Positions 1 through 9,113 of a stretch of DNA of 64,000 nucleotides are shown here, piece after piece. The notes beneath the pieces are model-generated. The model saw nothing but the letters and a program-made list of their open reading frames with translations. It was not told the DNA's origin and did no database searches. Numbering within the stretch: position 1 is the first letter of the stretch; every line of letters begins with the position of its first letter. A program made the translations under genes and the position numbers. This DNA comes from Pelagicoccus enzymogenes (GTDB taxonomy: Bacteria > Verrucomicrobiota > Verrucomicrobiia > Opitutales > Opitutaceae): positions 124,001 to 188,000 of the forward strand of contig NZ_JACYFG010000013.1 in assembly GCF_014803405.1 (NCBI RefSeq), in the 5' to 3' direction.

Positions 1-13
1 ACTCTTTTTTTCT

Positions 14-35
14 TTTAATTTGGATGTTTTTGTCC
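14..35 (+). promoter_or_regulatory. nnrS promoter with NsrR-like operator
   Basis: GGATGTTTTTGTCC at 22-35 matches GGAY-N6-RTCC, a motif also found before ric (two copies) and before the Rrf2 gene at 25549. A possible -10 (TTTAAT, 14-19) lies just upstream, so a bound repressor would cover the transcription start. A Shine-Dalgarno-like GGAG (51-54) follows before the ATG at 64. Assigning it to an Rrf2/NsrR-type repressor is inference. Confidence 0.5.
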
Positions 36-63
36 ATTTTAAGGTTTCAAGGAGACAAACCTC

Positions 64-1281
64 ATGGAAAACAGCCAGTGCCCAGCGAACCTAACAAAAC
101 CTCGCTTCTGCGAATTGGCCGTCGCGGAGCCATTCCGCATCTTCTTTCCCCTCGGGATGGCGCAGGGAATCGCAGGCGTCGCCTTGTGGCCGCTCTACCA
201 AATTGGCCTTATCCGCTTTTATCCGCTCGACGCCCACATTCGGCTGATGAGCTACGGATTTCTGGGAAGCTTCGTGCTCGGTTTCCTCCTTACCGCCGGC
301 CCTCGCCTTCTGTCGTGCCCCAGCCCTACCAAGCTCCTCGTCCATCTTCAGCTTGGATTAAGCCTAGCGACCGCACTTGCCTCTCTCCTAAACAACGTCA
401 TTGCCGACACGGCGTTTCTTCTGCAACTCGGGTCGCTCTTCGCCTTCGCGGGCTACGGTTTCGCAAAGCGCCAAGACCTCCCGCCTCCCGGATTCCTCCT
501 CGGCCTCGCCGGCTTGCTCAGCGCCTTCGTTGGAGCCACCTGCCTTCTTCAACTCTCCCACGGAAACGGTGGAGCGACGAGCTATACCCTTTCTCGAGTC
601 CTCTTGTTCCAAGCCTTTCCCGCCTTGCCCATCATTGGTATTGGGGCTTTCTTTTTCCCAAAACTCATTGGATCGCCCAATCCCCAGAACTTCCCGGAAA
701 ACCCGCTGCCCAGCATTCCCTGGTTGAAACGCTCCGCCTGGGCCGCAGCCACCATACTCCTTTTCCTCGCTACCATCCCCCTAGAGCTCAAGGGCCACGC
801 CAGCGCAGCCTACGCCATTCGCGCCCTCGCTTGCGGACTGTACGTCGCCTTTGAAACGCCCTTGCTCAAGCGTTCAAAGTCCCCAACCAGCCAACGCCTC
901 CACCTAGTCCTTTGCTGCGCCTCGCTCGTCGCCAGCTTACTTGTCATCGCCCTTTACCCGCACCTCCGGGTTGCCGCCTTGCATATCTTCTTCATCGTGG
1001 GCCTTACCGGTTCAATCCTACTCGTATCTTGCCGCGTCATCTTCGGACACAGCGGCAGCTTCAAGCATGCTCGCCGCAGCGCGAAACCGCTTCTGATCGG
1101 TATCGCTATACTCCTCGGCGGAGCAGCCAGCCGTTTGCTCATGGACATCAGTCCCGCTTGGCGAACGGGTGAGCAATACGCAGCGGCGGCTCTCTGGTTG
1201 TCCGTCGCCCTCTCATGGATCTTCCTGGTCGCCCCCAAATCTGCGACTCCCGATCCCGACGACACACCCTGCAGCCACTAA
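64..1281 (+). CDS. nnrS: NnrS family membrane protein (NO stress)
   Basis: 405 residues, very hydrophobic, about 12 membrane segments. The NnrS signature region is visible at residues 59-80, where a His (H59) precedes a Gly-rich helix ending in FLLTAGPR. NnrS proteins are heme/copper membrane proteins that protect against nitric oxide and are commonly members of NsrR or NNR regulons; the biochemical reaction is not settled. The ATG at 64 has a GGAG about 10 nt upstream. The next gene starts 4 nt after the stop, so it heads an operon nnrS-nirV-like-SCO-crp. The operator candidate at 22-35 supports NO-responsive control. Confidence 0.9.
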   Translation: MENSQCPANLTKPRFCELAVAEPFRIFFPLGMAQGIAGVALWPLYQIGLIRFYPLDAHIRLMSYGFLGSFVLGFLLTAGPRLLSCPSPTKLLVHLQLGLSLATALASLLNNVIADTAFLLQLGSLFAFAGYGFAKRQDLPPPGFLLGLAGLLSAFVGATCLLQLSHGNGGATSYTLSRVLLFQAFPALPIIGIGAFFFPKLIGSPNPQNFPENPLPSIPWLKRSAWAAATILLFLATIPLELKGHASAAYAIRALACGLYVAFETPLLKRSKSPTSQRLHLVLCCASLVASLLVIALYPHLRVAALHIFFIVGLTGSILLVSCRVIFGHSGSFKHARRSAKPLLIGIAILLGGAASRLLMDISPAWRTGEQYAAAALWLSVALSWIFLVAPKSATPDPDDTPCSH

Positions 1282-1285
1282 GCCA

Positions 1286-2101
1286 ATGAAAGCTCTCGTA
1301 CTAATCTTTGGATACATGGTAACCATCGCAGCGACCTTTGCCTCGCCGCCGGTAGACTCAACGCCCATGCGTCTCATCCCCAAGGGGCAATACGAACCCC
1401 TCTTCACTTCGCCCGACCAGCCGAAACGACAGAACGTCGCCAGCTTCGAGCTCGACGAGCACCCCGTATCGAACCGCCAGTTTCTCGCGTTCGTTACCGA
1501 GAATCCCCGCTGGCAACGCTCGCGCGTTTCACCTCTTTTCGCCGACGAGACCTACTTGAACCATTGGGAGAGCGACACACGACTCGGCGCCGCCCTCGAA
1601 CCCTATGCCGACTATCCTGTCGTAAACATATCCTGGTACGCCGCGCGAGCCTACGCGAGTTGGGCGGGCAAACGCTTGCCCACTCAGGCCGAATGGGAGT
1701 ACGCAGCCCTCGCGAGCGAATCCTCCGCCAATGGTCGGGAAGATCCCAGCTACCACCAACGCATCCTCGAATGGTACGGACGTCCAAATCTTGGATACGC
1801 GGACCAAGCTCCGGGTAGCTTTCGTAACGTCCACGGAATCTATGACCTTCACGGACTCGTCTGGGAATGGGTAGAGGACTTCAATACCTCGCTCACCACC
1901 GGCGAATCCCGCGGCGACACCGGACTCGAGCGAAAATTCTTCTGCGGCAGCGCCTCGGTCGGCGCATCCGACTTCAAGGACTACGCCGCTTTCATGCGCT
2001 ACGGGTTCCGCAGCAGCCTCCAAGCGAAATACTCCGTCAACAATCTTGGCTTCCGTTGCGCCCGCGACTTGCCCGAACCTCTTACCCCCGCCTCGAAATG
2101 A
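1286..2101 (+). CDS. nirV: NirV-like FGE/SUMF1-fold secreted protein
   Basis: 271 residues from ATG 1286; a longer reading from 1169 would run inside nnrS and is unlikely. Residues 1-20 form a signal peptide (cleavage near AAATFAS/PP). The formylglycine-generating-enzyme fold is shown by RLPTQAEWEYA (130-140), a GLVWEWVEDF segment and the terminal NNLGFRCARDL. The usual paired catalytic cysteines are not recognisable, so sulfatase activation is unlikely. NirV proteins of this family accompany copper nitrite reductase genes, and nirK lies 1.7 kb away; the role is probably in Cu-NIR maturation but is unproven. Its stop overlaps the next ATG (ATGA), indicating translational coupling to the SCO gene. 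Confidence 0.8.
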   Translation: MKALVLIFGYMVTIAATFASPPVDSTPMRLIPKGQYEPLFTSPDQPKRQNVASFELDEHPVSNRQFLAFVTENPRWQRSRVSPLFADETYLNHWESDTRLGAALEPYADYPVVNISWYAARAYASWAGKRLPTQAEWEYAALASESSANGREDPSYHQRILEWYGRPNLGYADQAPGSFRNVHGIYDLHGLVWEWVEDFNTSLTTGESRGDTGLERKFFCGSASVGASDFKDYAAFMRYGFRSSLQAKYSVNNLGFRCARDLPEPLTPASK

Positions 2102-2751
2102 AAATCATCGCTCCCGCCACCCTCCTCGTCGTCCTTGCTGCACCCCTCGCGCTCAATGCGAGCTGCCCAATGCATCCCAAAGCACCGCCCGAGCTGCAAG
2201 CCGACCATTCATGCTGCCGCATCGCCCAAGAGAAATGGGAAGCAGCACTCGCCAAGATCGCCCCTTCCGAACTTTCCCTCTACCAAGTCACCTCCGAATG
2301 GCAGACCCAGAGCGGTAATAAAATCGTCCTAGCCGACCTTGCCGGACACCCTCAATTCGTCGCCCTCGCGTATACGAATTGCCAATACGCCTGCCCGAGG
2401 CTCATTGCCGACCTTAAAGCGATCGAATATTCGCTCCCCGCTGACTCCGAGGCAAAGATTCTTATCGTATCCATTGATCCAGCACGCGACACTCCAGAGC
2501 GCCTCGCAGCCTACGCGTCTGAACAGGAACTCGACACCTCCCGCTGGACGCTCCTGAACGGCGCTCCTGGCGACGTTCTGGAGCTCGCGAATCTGCTCGG
2601 CGTCCGCTACGCGAAGACGCCGACCGGCGACTACACGCACTCCAACATTATCACCCTGCTGAATGCCAAGGGGGAAATCGTGCACCAGCAAAACGGACTC
2701 GGTGCTGACAATAAGCCCACCCTCGAAAAACTCGCAAAACTCGACTCCTAA
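2098..2751 (+). CDS. SCO1/SenC family copper chaperone
   Basis: 217 residues with an N-terminal signal peptide (1-21). The SCO thioredoxin fold carries the copper motif CQYAC (C95, C99) and the distant His ligand H181 in GDYTHSN. An additional Cys-rich stretch near the N-terminus (C23, C39, C40 with H27) may bind another metal ion. SCO proteins deliver copper to CuA centres or act as thiol-disulfide reductants in the periplasm. It is translationally coupled to the upstream NirV-like gene and is one of three SCO proteins in the window, all near copper enzymes (NirK, azurin, CuA-bearing NO reductase). Confidence 0.9.
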   Translation: MKIIAPATLLVVLAAPLALNASCPMHPKAPPELQADHSCCRIAQEKWEAALAKIAPSELSLYQVTSEWQTQSGNKIVLADLAGHPQFVALAYTNCQYACPRLIADLKAIEYSLPADSEAKILIVSIDPARDTPERLAAYASEQELDTSRWTLLNGAPGDVLELANLLGVRYAKTPTGDYTHSNIITLLNAKGEIVHQQNGLGADNKPTLEKLAKLDS

Positions 2752-2755
2752 CCCA

Positions 2756-3493
2756 ATGCCCGCCCCAACAATCACCTCGCATTCCACAGCCATCGAGGAA
2801 AAACCCAGCAATCAGGCCGCCCTGACCGCCATATCGCACAGCCTGCGCCAAACCGAACTCTTCAAACGGCTCGACTCCCCTTCGCTCAGCAAACTCGCGC
2901 AGCTCTGCCGCATCGTGAAGCTGCCCAAGAACGGGATCCTGTTCCACGAGGGCGAAGTCGCGCAAGGCTTCTACATCGTCCACACCGGCTCGATATCCCT
3001 CAGCCGCATCAGCATCGAAGGGAAGGAGCAGGTCATCAGCCTTTTCCGGCCCCACGACTGCTTCGCGGAAGCGACCCTCTCGACCTTGGAAACCTATCCA
3101 GCGACCGCTTCCGCTCTCGAGCCGACCCAGGTTATACTCGTATCCAAAAGGTCCTTTCGTTCCTTCATAGCGGAACGTCCAGACCTGGCCATGAGTATGC
3201 TCGCCTCCATGAGCTTACACTTGAAGCATCTCGTGCAGATGATCGAGGACCTCAAGTTTAAGCAAATCGAGTGCCGCCTCGCCAACTGGCTGCTGCGCCA
3301 GCTCGAAAGCGAAAGCGACATCGTCAACCTCCCCTTTTCCAAGAAAGTCCTCGCCAGCCGTCTCGGCGTGACCAGCGAAACGCTTTCCCGCGCCTTTGCA
3401 CGCTTCCGCAAGGAGGGCCTCATAACCGTCAACACCCGCGACATCCTCATCGAGGATCGCGAGGGATTGTCCGCGTACCTAAGAGAGCTTTAA
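2756..3493 (+). CDS. Crp/Fnr family regulator, DNR/NNR-like
   Basis: 245 residues from ATG 2756, 4 nt after the SCO stop. A cyclic-nucleotide-binding-like beta barrel (about 35-150), a dimerisation helix and a C-terminal winged helix-turn-helix (198-222) are visible. The recognition helix reads SETLSRAF, with E208, S211 and R212 matching the E-SR residues by which FNR reads TTGAT half-sites. The N-terminal cysteines that hold the FNR iron-sulfur cluster are absent (only C51 and C102 occur before residue 150), so O2 sensing through a [4Fe-4S] cluster is unlikely; this is the DNR/NNR pattern of NO-responsive activators. Seven matching TTGAT-N4-RTCAA boxes in the same window are its probable targets. 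Confidence 0.88.
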   Translation: MPAPTITSHSTAIEEKPSNQAALTAISHSLRQTELFKRLDSPSLSKLAQLCRIVKLPKNGILFHEGEVAQGFYIVHTGSISLSRISIEGKEQVISLFRPHDCFAEATLSTLETYPATASALEPTQVILVSKRSFRSFIAERPDLAMSMLASMSLHLKHLVQMIEDLKFKQIECRLANWLLRQLESESDIVNLPFSKKVLASRLGVTSETLSRAFARFRKEGLITVNTRDILIEDREGLSAYLREL

Positions 3494-3598
3494 GCGTCGA
3501 GAAAGCGCATACTTCGCTTCGCTCGGCAGCGTAGCGGATCTCGCCAGAGATTCGACCGCTCGCGCACCACGCGCCACCAGCGCCCTAATCATCCAATT

Positions 3599-3736
3599 CG
3601 TGGGAGCGTACTTGTCACGCGAATACACAACCTAAATCTCTTTTCAGCAATCAAGCGACAAGGGCACTCCCGCAACCACCAATCCACCGCACTGATTTTC
3701 GCACGATAAAGGCGGCCCTCTCGCAAGGGCCGCCTT
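3599..3736. terminator. Intergenic region with bidirectional terminator hairpin
   Basis: Between the convergent crp and nirK genes lies a perfect 11-bp stem: AAGGCGGCCCT (3709-3719), loop of 6, AGGGCCGCCTT (3726-3736). It lacks a long U tract on either side but is placed to end transcription from both directions. The remainder of 3494-3773 shows no gene; a GGGAGCGTACTTGTCACGCG segment near 3600 resembles the repeat-like intergenic palindromes of other genomes but has no second copy that I found. Confidence 0.6.
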
Positions 3737-3773
3737 ATGACTTGTTTATCCGTGATATAAATTCGTAGGCTTG

Positions 3774-5189
3774 TTAGTGAGCGCTCTTGACTTCCATGAC
3801 ATCTGTCGCCGTGACCTCGCCTAGCTTGTTGCCGAAGCTGTTCAACACATAGGTCACCACGCTAGCAACTTGCTGGTCGTTCAAATTGACCGCAGGCATC
3901 ACTCCATTGTAGCTCTTTCCGTTAACCTCGATGGGACCTTGTAGACCGTTTACCACTACATCGATCACCTTCTTTGGGTCGTTCTTGAAATAGGAGGAGT
4001 CAGCTAGAGGAGGAAACGCTCCGGTAATACCAGCACCGCCGGGTTGGTGACAGGCCGCGCAGTTGGAAGCGTAGATCCGCTCTCCCGATTCCATCTTCTC
4101 GGCGAAACTCAAGGTGCCTAAAGGAGCAGCTGCCTCAGCGCCAGGGATACTCTGGATACTGCTGCCTTCGGGCAAGTAGATGCCCTCTTCTTCCTTCCCG
4201 GAGTAGATGTCCTTGTTCTCTTCTCCGCCGACCTTCAGCATGCCGATAGCTCCCTTGTTGAAGGCGCGGAAGATCGAGTGGTCGACCAGAATATAGGTTC
4301 CCGTCGTCTCGAGCTTGAAGTCGACCATCGCCGATCCACCAGCGGGCACCAGCGTCGTTTGCACGTTTTCGTTGATCGTCTTGGTTCCGCCTTCCACGTA
4401 AACCTTGTCAAAGATTTCGCCGATGACATGAAAACTGGATACGAGATTCGGTCCGCCATTTCCGACGTAGAGGCGAACGGTCTCGCCCACTTCGGCCGTG
4501 ATCGCGTTGTCTCCCACCATCGCTCCGACCGAGCCGTTGAACACGACGTAGTCAGGGGTTTCCGTCAGGGCTTTCTCCATGCTGAAGGGCTGCAATCCTT
4601 CGTTTCCATAAGCGCCCTTGGTATAAAATTCGCTTTGCATCACATAGTATTCCTTGTCCACCGGAGGCAGACCTTCTTCTGGCTCAACGAGGATCAAGCC
4701 ATACATGCCGTTTGCGATGTGCATGCCTACCGGAGCCGTAGCGCAGTGGTAAACGTAGAGCCCGGGATTGATGGCTTGAAAAGTGAAGCGAGTCGTCTTC
4801 CCCGGCGCCGTGAAGGAGGACGCCGCACCCCCGCCCGGGCCCGTCACCGCATGCAGGTCGATATTGTGCGGCATCTTGCTGGAAGGATGGTTGTTCAAGT
4901 GAAACTCCACGAAGTCGCCTTCGCGAACGCGTATAAACATTCCGGGTACTTCTCCCCCGAAGGTCCAAAACGTGTACTCAACCCCATCCGCCAATCGAGC
5001 GTTTAGCTCCAGCGTTTCGAGGTTCACCACCACCTTCGCGGGATAGTCGCGCTCGATGGGAGGTGGCACATTGGGAGCATGCGTCAAAACGGCGTTTTCG
5101 ACAGGAAGTTCGTCTTGGGCCATCACGAGACTAGCGAGAGAGCAAACTCCCGCCGCGACGGCTTTGTTTATGATATGCGATAGTTTCAT
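3774..5189 (-). CDS. nirK: Copper nitrite reductase NirK with C-terminal cytochrome c
   Basis: 471 residues from the ATG at 5189, which gives a clean signal peptide ending near VMA/QDE; the longer reading from 5384 would start upstream of the predicted transcription start at 5221. Two cupredoxin domains carry the type 1 copper ligands H108, C149, H157, M162 and type 2 ligands H113, H148 and H304, with the catalytic H254. A third domain has heme motif CAACH (C377-H381) and a likely axial Met (M431). The enzyme reduces nitrite to NO in the periplasm; fusion to cytochrome c gives it a built-in electron donor. The upstream box at 5256-5269 fits FNR/NNR-type activation. Confidence 0.96.
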   Translation of the reverse strand: MKLSHIINKAVAAGVCSLASLVMAQDELPVENAVLTHAPNVPPPIERDYPAKVVVNLETLELNARLADGVEYTFWTFGGEVPGMFIRVREGDFVEFHLNNHPSSKMPHNIDLHAVTGPGGGAASSFTAPGKTTRFTFQAINPGLYVYHCATAPVGMHIANGMYGLILVEPEEGLPPVDKEYYVMQSEFYTKGAYGNEGLQPFSMEKALTETPDYVVFNGSVGAMVGDNAITAEVGETVRLYVGNGGPNLVSSFHVIGEIFDKVYVEGGTKTINENVQTTLVPAGGSAMVDFKLETTGTYILVDHSIFRAFNKGAIGMLKVGGEENKDIYSGKEEEGIYLPEGSSIQSIPGAEAAAPLGTLSFAEKMESGERIYASNCAACHQPGGAGITGAFPPLADSSYFKNDPKKVIDVVVNGLQGPIEVNGKSYNGVMPAVNLNDQQVASVVTYVLNSFGNKLGEVTATDVMEVKSAH

Positions 5190-5227
5190 ATGAGGATGGG
5201 GTTGGCCGCTATTCCGGCGAGTAACAA

Positions 5228-5269
5228 AGAATACGACGAAATCTCCGCTCGAGCCTTGATCTAGATCAA
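5228..5269 (-). promoter_or_regulatory. nirK promoter: FNR/NNR box plus -10
   Basis: TTGATCTAGATCAA (5256-5269) is a perfect FNR-type palindrome. Its centre is 5262.5; a class II promoter would start at about 5221, and TATTCT (5233-5228 on the minus strand) lies exactly at -12 to -7. The predicted leader before the nirK ATG is about 32 nt. The box also lies 140 bp from the divergent rrf2 gene at 5412. Confidence 0.85.
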
Positions 5270-5411
5270 AAACCGGAGGGCAAGAGGCTCGCGTCCCTCC
5301 CTGAAATGCGATTAATTGCACCCATAATACAGAACGTAAGCGTTTCTTATCGCACGCGTTCGCCTCACAGTTCTCTCCTGTCACGAAGGAACACTTCCTA
5401 CCTCATGCCCC

Positions 5412-5855
5412 ATGATTAAGTTCGGAAAATTTTCCCAGTACGCCGTCGCCTGCCTCACCTGCCTTGCAGAAGTTTACCACCAAAGGAATTCCAAGCTCAG
5501 CTCGTCTGAGATTTCGCGCAGGATTCAGCTTCCCCAGCCAACGGTATCCAAAACCATGAACGCCCTCGTCATAGCCGGATTCGCCCAAAGCGCCCACGGA
5601 CCTCACGGAGGATTCTCCCTCGCCCGCCATCCAAGCGACATTTGCTTGATAGAAATAGTCCGCATCTTCGAAAAGTGCGACGGGCTGCCCTGTTGCTATA
5701 AAAGCCAAAAGCATAGCCACACTTGCCTGCATCCCTTGCACAATTCCCTGAGCGCCATCAGCGAATCGCTCGAATCCCTGTTCAAGGAAAAGACGCTGGA
5801 GGCCTTGATCGAATCCAAAACGGCTGCCCTGAAATCCGAGCGAGCCTCTCTCTAG
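5412..5855 (+). CDS. Rrf2 family transcriptional regulator
   Basis: 147 residues. Winged helix-turn-helix with SSEISRRIQLPQPTVSKTMN (31-50) as HTH and the GPHGGFSLAR wing (63-72) typical of Rrf2 proteins. Four cysteines (C89, C94, C95, C105) occupy the position where NsrR, IscR and RsrR bind an iron-sulfur cluster, so redox or NO sensing is plausible. It is divergent from nirK, which suggests nirK as a target, but I see no GGAY-N6-RTCC operator in this intergenic space; that motif more likely belongs to the second Rrf2 protein at 25549. Its stop overlaps the convergent nrdG stop by 4 bp. Confidence 0.88.
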   Translation: MIKFGKFSQYAVACLTCLAEVYHQRNSKLSSSEISRRIQLPQPTVSKTMNALVIAGFAQSAHGPHGGFSLARHPSDICLIEIVRIFEKCDGLPCCYKSQKHSHTCLHPLHNSLSAISESLESLFKEKTLEALIESKTAALKSERASL

Positions 5856-6625
5856 CCAGTCACGTTTACCTCAAGCGGCCTACCACAGGCCAATGCATTC
5901 ACTTCGGCCTGCGTGAAATTCCGGAAGCGAACCTCGTAGCTCCGATCCAGACACAGGCGAGCCAGCTCAAAACGTCTCCGCATATCCGCCACGTTTCCCA
6001 ATGTCTTCCCCTGGCGAAACAACTGCAAGTAGAGCGTCTTTCCGAAACTTCGAGATTCCAAGAAATCCATCATCTCGTCCACCGCTTGCTCGTCCACGAT
6101 GTCGCTGTGGACCGTGGTGCGCAGCTCCCAGTCGATTCCGCTTTCCTGCAGCAACCCGTAGCAAGCTTCCCACTTCGCAAAATCGCCCCAGCCCGTCACC
6201 CGCTCGTAGTCTCCCGGCCGCGCCTTGAAATCCATCGCAACATAGTCCACGAGCCCTTCCTTTAAAAGCGTATCCAAACGGTCCGGATAGCCGCCATTCG
6301 TATCCACTTTTAGGAGATAGCCCATTGCCTTAACAGCCCGAGCGAGTTCCAACACGGAGGAACTCAGCAGACACTCCCCACCTGAAAGCACCACTCCATC
6401 AAGCTGACCTTTCCTTCTCTCAAGAAAGGAAAGCACTCCATCGACCGAAATCCTGCCCCCCCTGCCGAGCGCCAGCTCTGGATTGTGGCAATACGAACAA
6501 CGCATTTGGCAGCCGCTCAGCCAAAGAATGCAAGCCGAGCGTCCAGGAAAGTCCTGCAGGCTAAACCGAGTTACCGCCGACAAGGGTAAACGTTTCTTCC
6601 ACGTATCAGTTATATGGACACACAT
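5852..6625 (-). CDS. nrdG: Anaerobic ribonucleotide reductase activating enzyme NrdG
   Basis: 257 residues from ATG 6625. The radical-SAM cluster motif is CQMRCSYC (C39, C43, C46), preceded by FSLQDFPGRSACILWLSGC, typical for the NrdG/PFL-activase family. It uses S-adenosylmethionine to generate the glycyl radical on NrdD. An earlier ATG at 6649 lies in the loop of a strong hairpin (6635-6660) and is a poor start. It follows nrdD on the same strand with 61 nt between them, consistent with an nrdDG operon under the anaerobic promoter upstream of nrdD. Confidence 0.92.
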   Translation of the reverse strand: MCVHITDTWKKRLPLSAVTRFSLQDFPGRSACILWLSGCQMRCSYCHNPELALGRGGRISVDGVLSFLERRKGQLDGVVLSGGECLLSSSVLELARAVKAMGYLLKVDTNGGYPDRLDTLLKEGLVDYVAMDFKARPGDYERVTGWGDFAKWEACYGLLQESGIDWELRTTVHSDIVDEQAVDEMMDFLESRSFGKTLYLQLFRQGKTLGNVADMRRRFELARLCLDRSYEVRFRNFTQAEVNALACGRPLEVNVTG

Positions 6626-6634
6626 GCTAAATGG

Positions 6635-6660
6635 GACGGCAGCTCCCACGAGCTGCCGTC
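6635..6660 (-). terminator. Perfect 11-bp hairpin between nrdD and nrdG
   Basis: GACGGCAGCTC (6635-6645), loop CCAC, GAGCTGCCGTC (6650-6660). No U tract follows on the minus strand, so it may be an RNA-processing or stability element, or a weak attenuator, rather than a full terminator. It would set different levels of NrdD and NrdG from one transcript. Confidence 0.6.
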
Positions 6661-6686
6661 CGCTAATGTTTAATCTCTTCCTTTTC

Positions 6687-8897
6687 CTATTCGAAGAGCG
6701 GCAGGTGCGGATTTGCCTTCAAGGAGAAGTGTTTCCGTTCCCCATGTTCGCCTTTCTTCCCGCGGTTGAAGCTGCTGACAGGGCGATGGTATCCCATGAC
6801 GCGGGTCCAAACTTGAGTATCTTGGCCGCACTGCGGGCAGCAAGGTTGCTCGCCGTTCAAGTATCCATGATCCTCGCACACTGAGAAGACAGGCGTGACC
6901 GTTAGGTACGGTAGCCGGAAGTTGCTGAGGGCCGTCTTGACGAAGCTTTTGCAGGAACGTCCATTTTCCAGCCGCTCGTCCATGTAGAGATGCAGCACGG
7001 TGCCGCCGGTGTACTTGCTCTGCAGCGCATCCTGCTTTTCCAAGGCGTAGAACGGGTCATCCGTGTATCCCGCGGGCAACTGGCTGCTGTTGGTATAATA
7101 AATATTCTCGCCGCTGCCTGCCTGCACGATCCCGGCAAAGCGTTTCTTGTCTTCCTTCGCAAAGCGATAAGTCGTTCCTTCAGCGGGAGTCGCCTCCAGA
7201 TTGTAGAGGTTGCCCGTCTCCTCCTGAAAGACCTTCATGCGTTCGCGAATCATATCCAATAAGTCGATACTCATCTTGATTCCAGTTTCGGTCGCTATGT
7301 CGTAGCGGTCCTCCGAATAGTTACGCAGCATCTCATTCAAGCCGTTCACACCAATCGTGCTGAAGTGATTCCTGAAGTGTCCGAGGTAGCGCTTGCTGTA
7401 GGGAAACAAGCCGCGGTCGAACAAGGACTGGATGAACCCGCGCTTTTTTTCCAGAGTGCTCTTCGCCAATTCCATCAAGCGCAGCACCTCTGCTTTGAGC
7501 CCATCCCAATCGCCTTGGAACTTGTAGCCGAGCCGAGCCAAGTTGATCGTCACCACGCCGATCGACCCCGTCATTTCCGCCGAACCGAACAGGCCGTTCC
7601 CCCGCTTCAAGAGCTCCCGCAGGTCGAGCTGCAAGCGACAGCACATGCTGCGAACCGCATTGGGCTGGTAAGCGTCGGGGTTGGGCACCTTATTCCCCTC
7701 CTCGTCGTACATCCATTGGCTCCCGAGAAAATTCTGGAAATAGGAGTTTCCGACTTTTGCCGTGTTGTCGAATAAGGCCTCCGCAGCCGGAGATTCCCAG
7801 TCGAAATCTTCAGTAATATTTACCGTCGGAATCGGAAAAGTAAACGGTTGCTCCTGACTGTCGCCTTCCGTCATCACCTCGTAGTAGGCAATATCGATCA
7901 TCTCCATTTCCTTCTGGAAATGCTTGTAGCGCAAATCCGTTAGCCGCTCCACGCCCCGCTCGCGAGCCAAAGCTTCCAGTGCCGCGTCCTCCACCCCTTC
8001 GAGAAGGTGGCGGTAATTGCGACTGGGCTGCTGCCCGGCCAAGTCCTGCGGCGGAGTAAAATCGAGCGTGATGTTGGTGAATGGGCTTTGGCCCCAACGA
8101 GCGGGTACATTGAGGTTATACACGAAACGGCGGATCGCTTTTTTCGTTTCCCCAAAACTCAACTGGTCCTTGAACAACAGCGGCGCTAAGTACGTGTCGA
8201 AGCTGCTAAAGGCCTGTGCCCCCGCCCACTCCGATTGCAAGATGCCCAAGAAATTAGCCATCTGCCCCAAGGCTTCGTTGAAATGGTTTGCCGGGCGACT
8301 CGAGACACGGCCGCTCACCCCGTTGAAACCTTCGTCCAGCAACACCCGCAAGCTCCACCCCGCGCAGTAGCCGGACAAGCTGTCCAGATCGTGGATATGG
8401 TAGTCCGCGTTCCGGTGGGCCTCCCCCTCTTCTTCGGAGTAGACCTGATCCAGCCAATAGTTCGCGATCAGCTTCCCCGCCGACTGGTTGATCAATCCTG
8501 CATGGCTGTATCCAACATTTGCATTCGCGTTGATCCGCCAGTCGACCTTGTTGATGTACTCTTCGATCGACTGCTTCACGCTGACGAGCGAATCCCTCTC
8601 CCCCGCGCGACGGCTCACCGAATCGACAGTCTCGTCCTTGGTCCCCGTCCAAAACGCCTTCAAGGCTTTCACCATTCCCATGCGAGCCAATTCCTCCTCG
8701 GCTAACGCGTATTCGCTAGGCAATTCACCTCGCTCGTTGGCAGCCTCCATGTGCGAGGCGATGTTTGCGTAGAGCTCCGGCGAGAAAGCCGTTCCGCTCT
8801 CCGACAAAGCCACCTTGAGATGGCGCAGCAAGCGCTCGGACAACTGGTAGCGAGCAATCGGTTCTGAAGGGACATGAGAAGGTTCGGAAATATTCAC
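6687..8897 (-). CDS. nrdD: Anaerobic ribonucleoside-triphosphate reductase NrdD
   Basis: 736 residues from a GTG at 8897. Class III ribonucleotide reductase: ATP-cone-like N-terminus, catalytic barrel with TVNITEDFDW and NNTAKVGNSYFQNF-type segments, a C-terminal zinc-binding cysteine cluster (CCPQCGQ) and the glycyl-radical site RVMGY (G702). It makes deoxyribonucleotides without oxygen, using formate as reductant. The in-frame ATG at 8942 would add 15 residues but lies upstream of the transcription start predicted from the FNR box at 8969-8982 (about 8934-8936), so the GTG, with AGGA 12 nt before it, is preferred. nrdG follows. Confidence 0.93.
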   Translation of the reverse strand: MNISEPSHVPSEPIARYQLSERLLRHLKVALSESGTAFSPELYANIASHMEAANERGELPSEYALAEEELARMGMVKALKAFWTGTKDETVDSVSRRAGERDSLVSVKQSIEEYINKVDWRINANANVGYSHAGLINQSAGKLIANYWLDQVYSEEEGEAHRNADYHIHDLDSLSGYCAGWSLRVLLDEGFNGVSGRVSSRPANHFNEALGQMANFLGILQSEWAGAQAFSSFDTYLAPLLFKDQLSFGETKKAIRRFVYNLNVPARWGQSPFTNITLDFTPPQDLAGQQPSRNYRHLLEGVEDAALEALARERGVERLTDLRYKHFQKEMEMIDIAYYEVMTEGDSQEQPFTFPIPTVNITEDFDWESPAAEALFDNTAKVGNSYFQNFLGSQWMYDEEGNKVPNPDAYQPNAVRSMCCRLQLDLRELLKRGNGLFGSAEMTGSIGVVTINLARLGYKFQGDWDGLKAEVLRLMELAKSTLEKKRGFIQSLFDRGLFPYSKRYLGHFRNHFSTIGVNGLNEMLRNYSEDRYDIATETGIKMSIDLLDMIRERMKVFQEETGNLYNLEATPAEGTTYRFAKEDKKRFAGIVQAGSGENIYYTNSSQLPAGYTDDPFYALEKQDALQSKYTGGTVLHLYMDERLENGRSCKSFVKTALSNFRLPYLTVTPVFSVCEDHGYLNGEQPCCPQCGQDTQVWTRVMGYHRPVSSFNRGKKGEHGERKHFSLKANPHLPLFE

Positions 8898-8942
8898 GGT
8901 ATGCTTAATCCTATATGTTGGGGTTATTTTCCAAACACCCAC

Positions 8943-8982
8943 AATATATGGGGCCTCAACCGAAAACCTTGATACAGATCAA
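8943..8982 (-). promoter_or_regulatory. nrdD promoter: FNR box plus -10
   Basis: TTGATACAGATCAA (8969-8982) is followed on the minus strand by TATATT (8948-8943). With the box centre at 8975.5, a class II start would be near 8934. The arrangement is as in the other six boxes of the window and places an oxygen-sensitive enzyme under anaerobic/NO control. Confidence 0.8.
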
Positions 8983-9113
8983 GACAGTCAAACTCCTAAC
9001 GACTTTTATTAGCGCAGGTTTTCCAGGCGCGCCGAATCGTCGCGAGAAGCAAACAGATAGGTTCATTCCACAATCAGTAGAGACTGATGTTCGCCAATCT
9101 TCATTTCCCAACA

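Noticed and set aside
5189-5384. 65-residue N-terminal extension of NirK
   Set aside because: It would start upstream of the promoter predicted from the FNR box and precedes a normal signal peptide.
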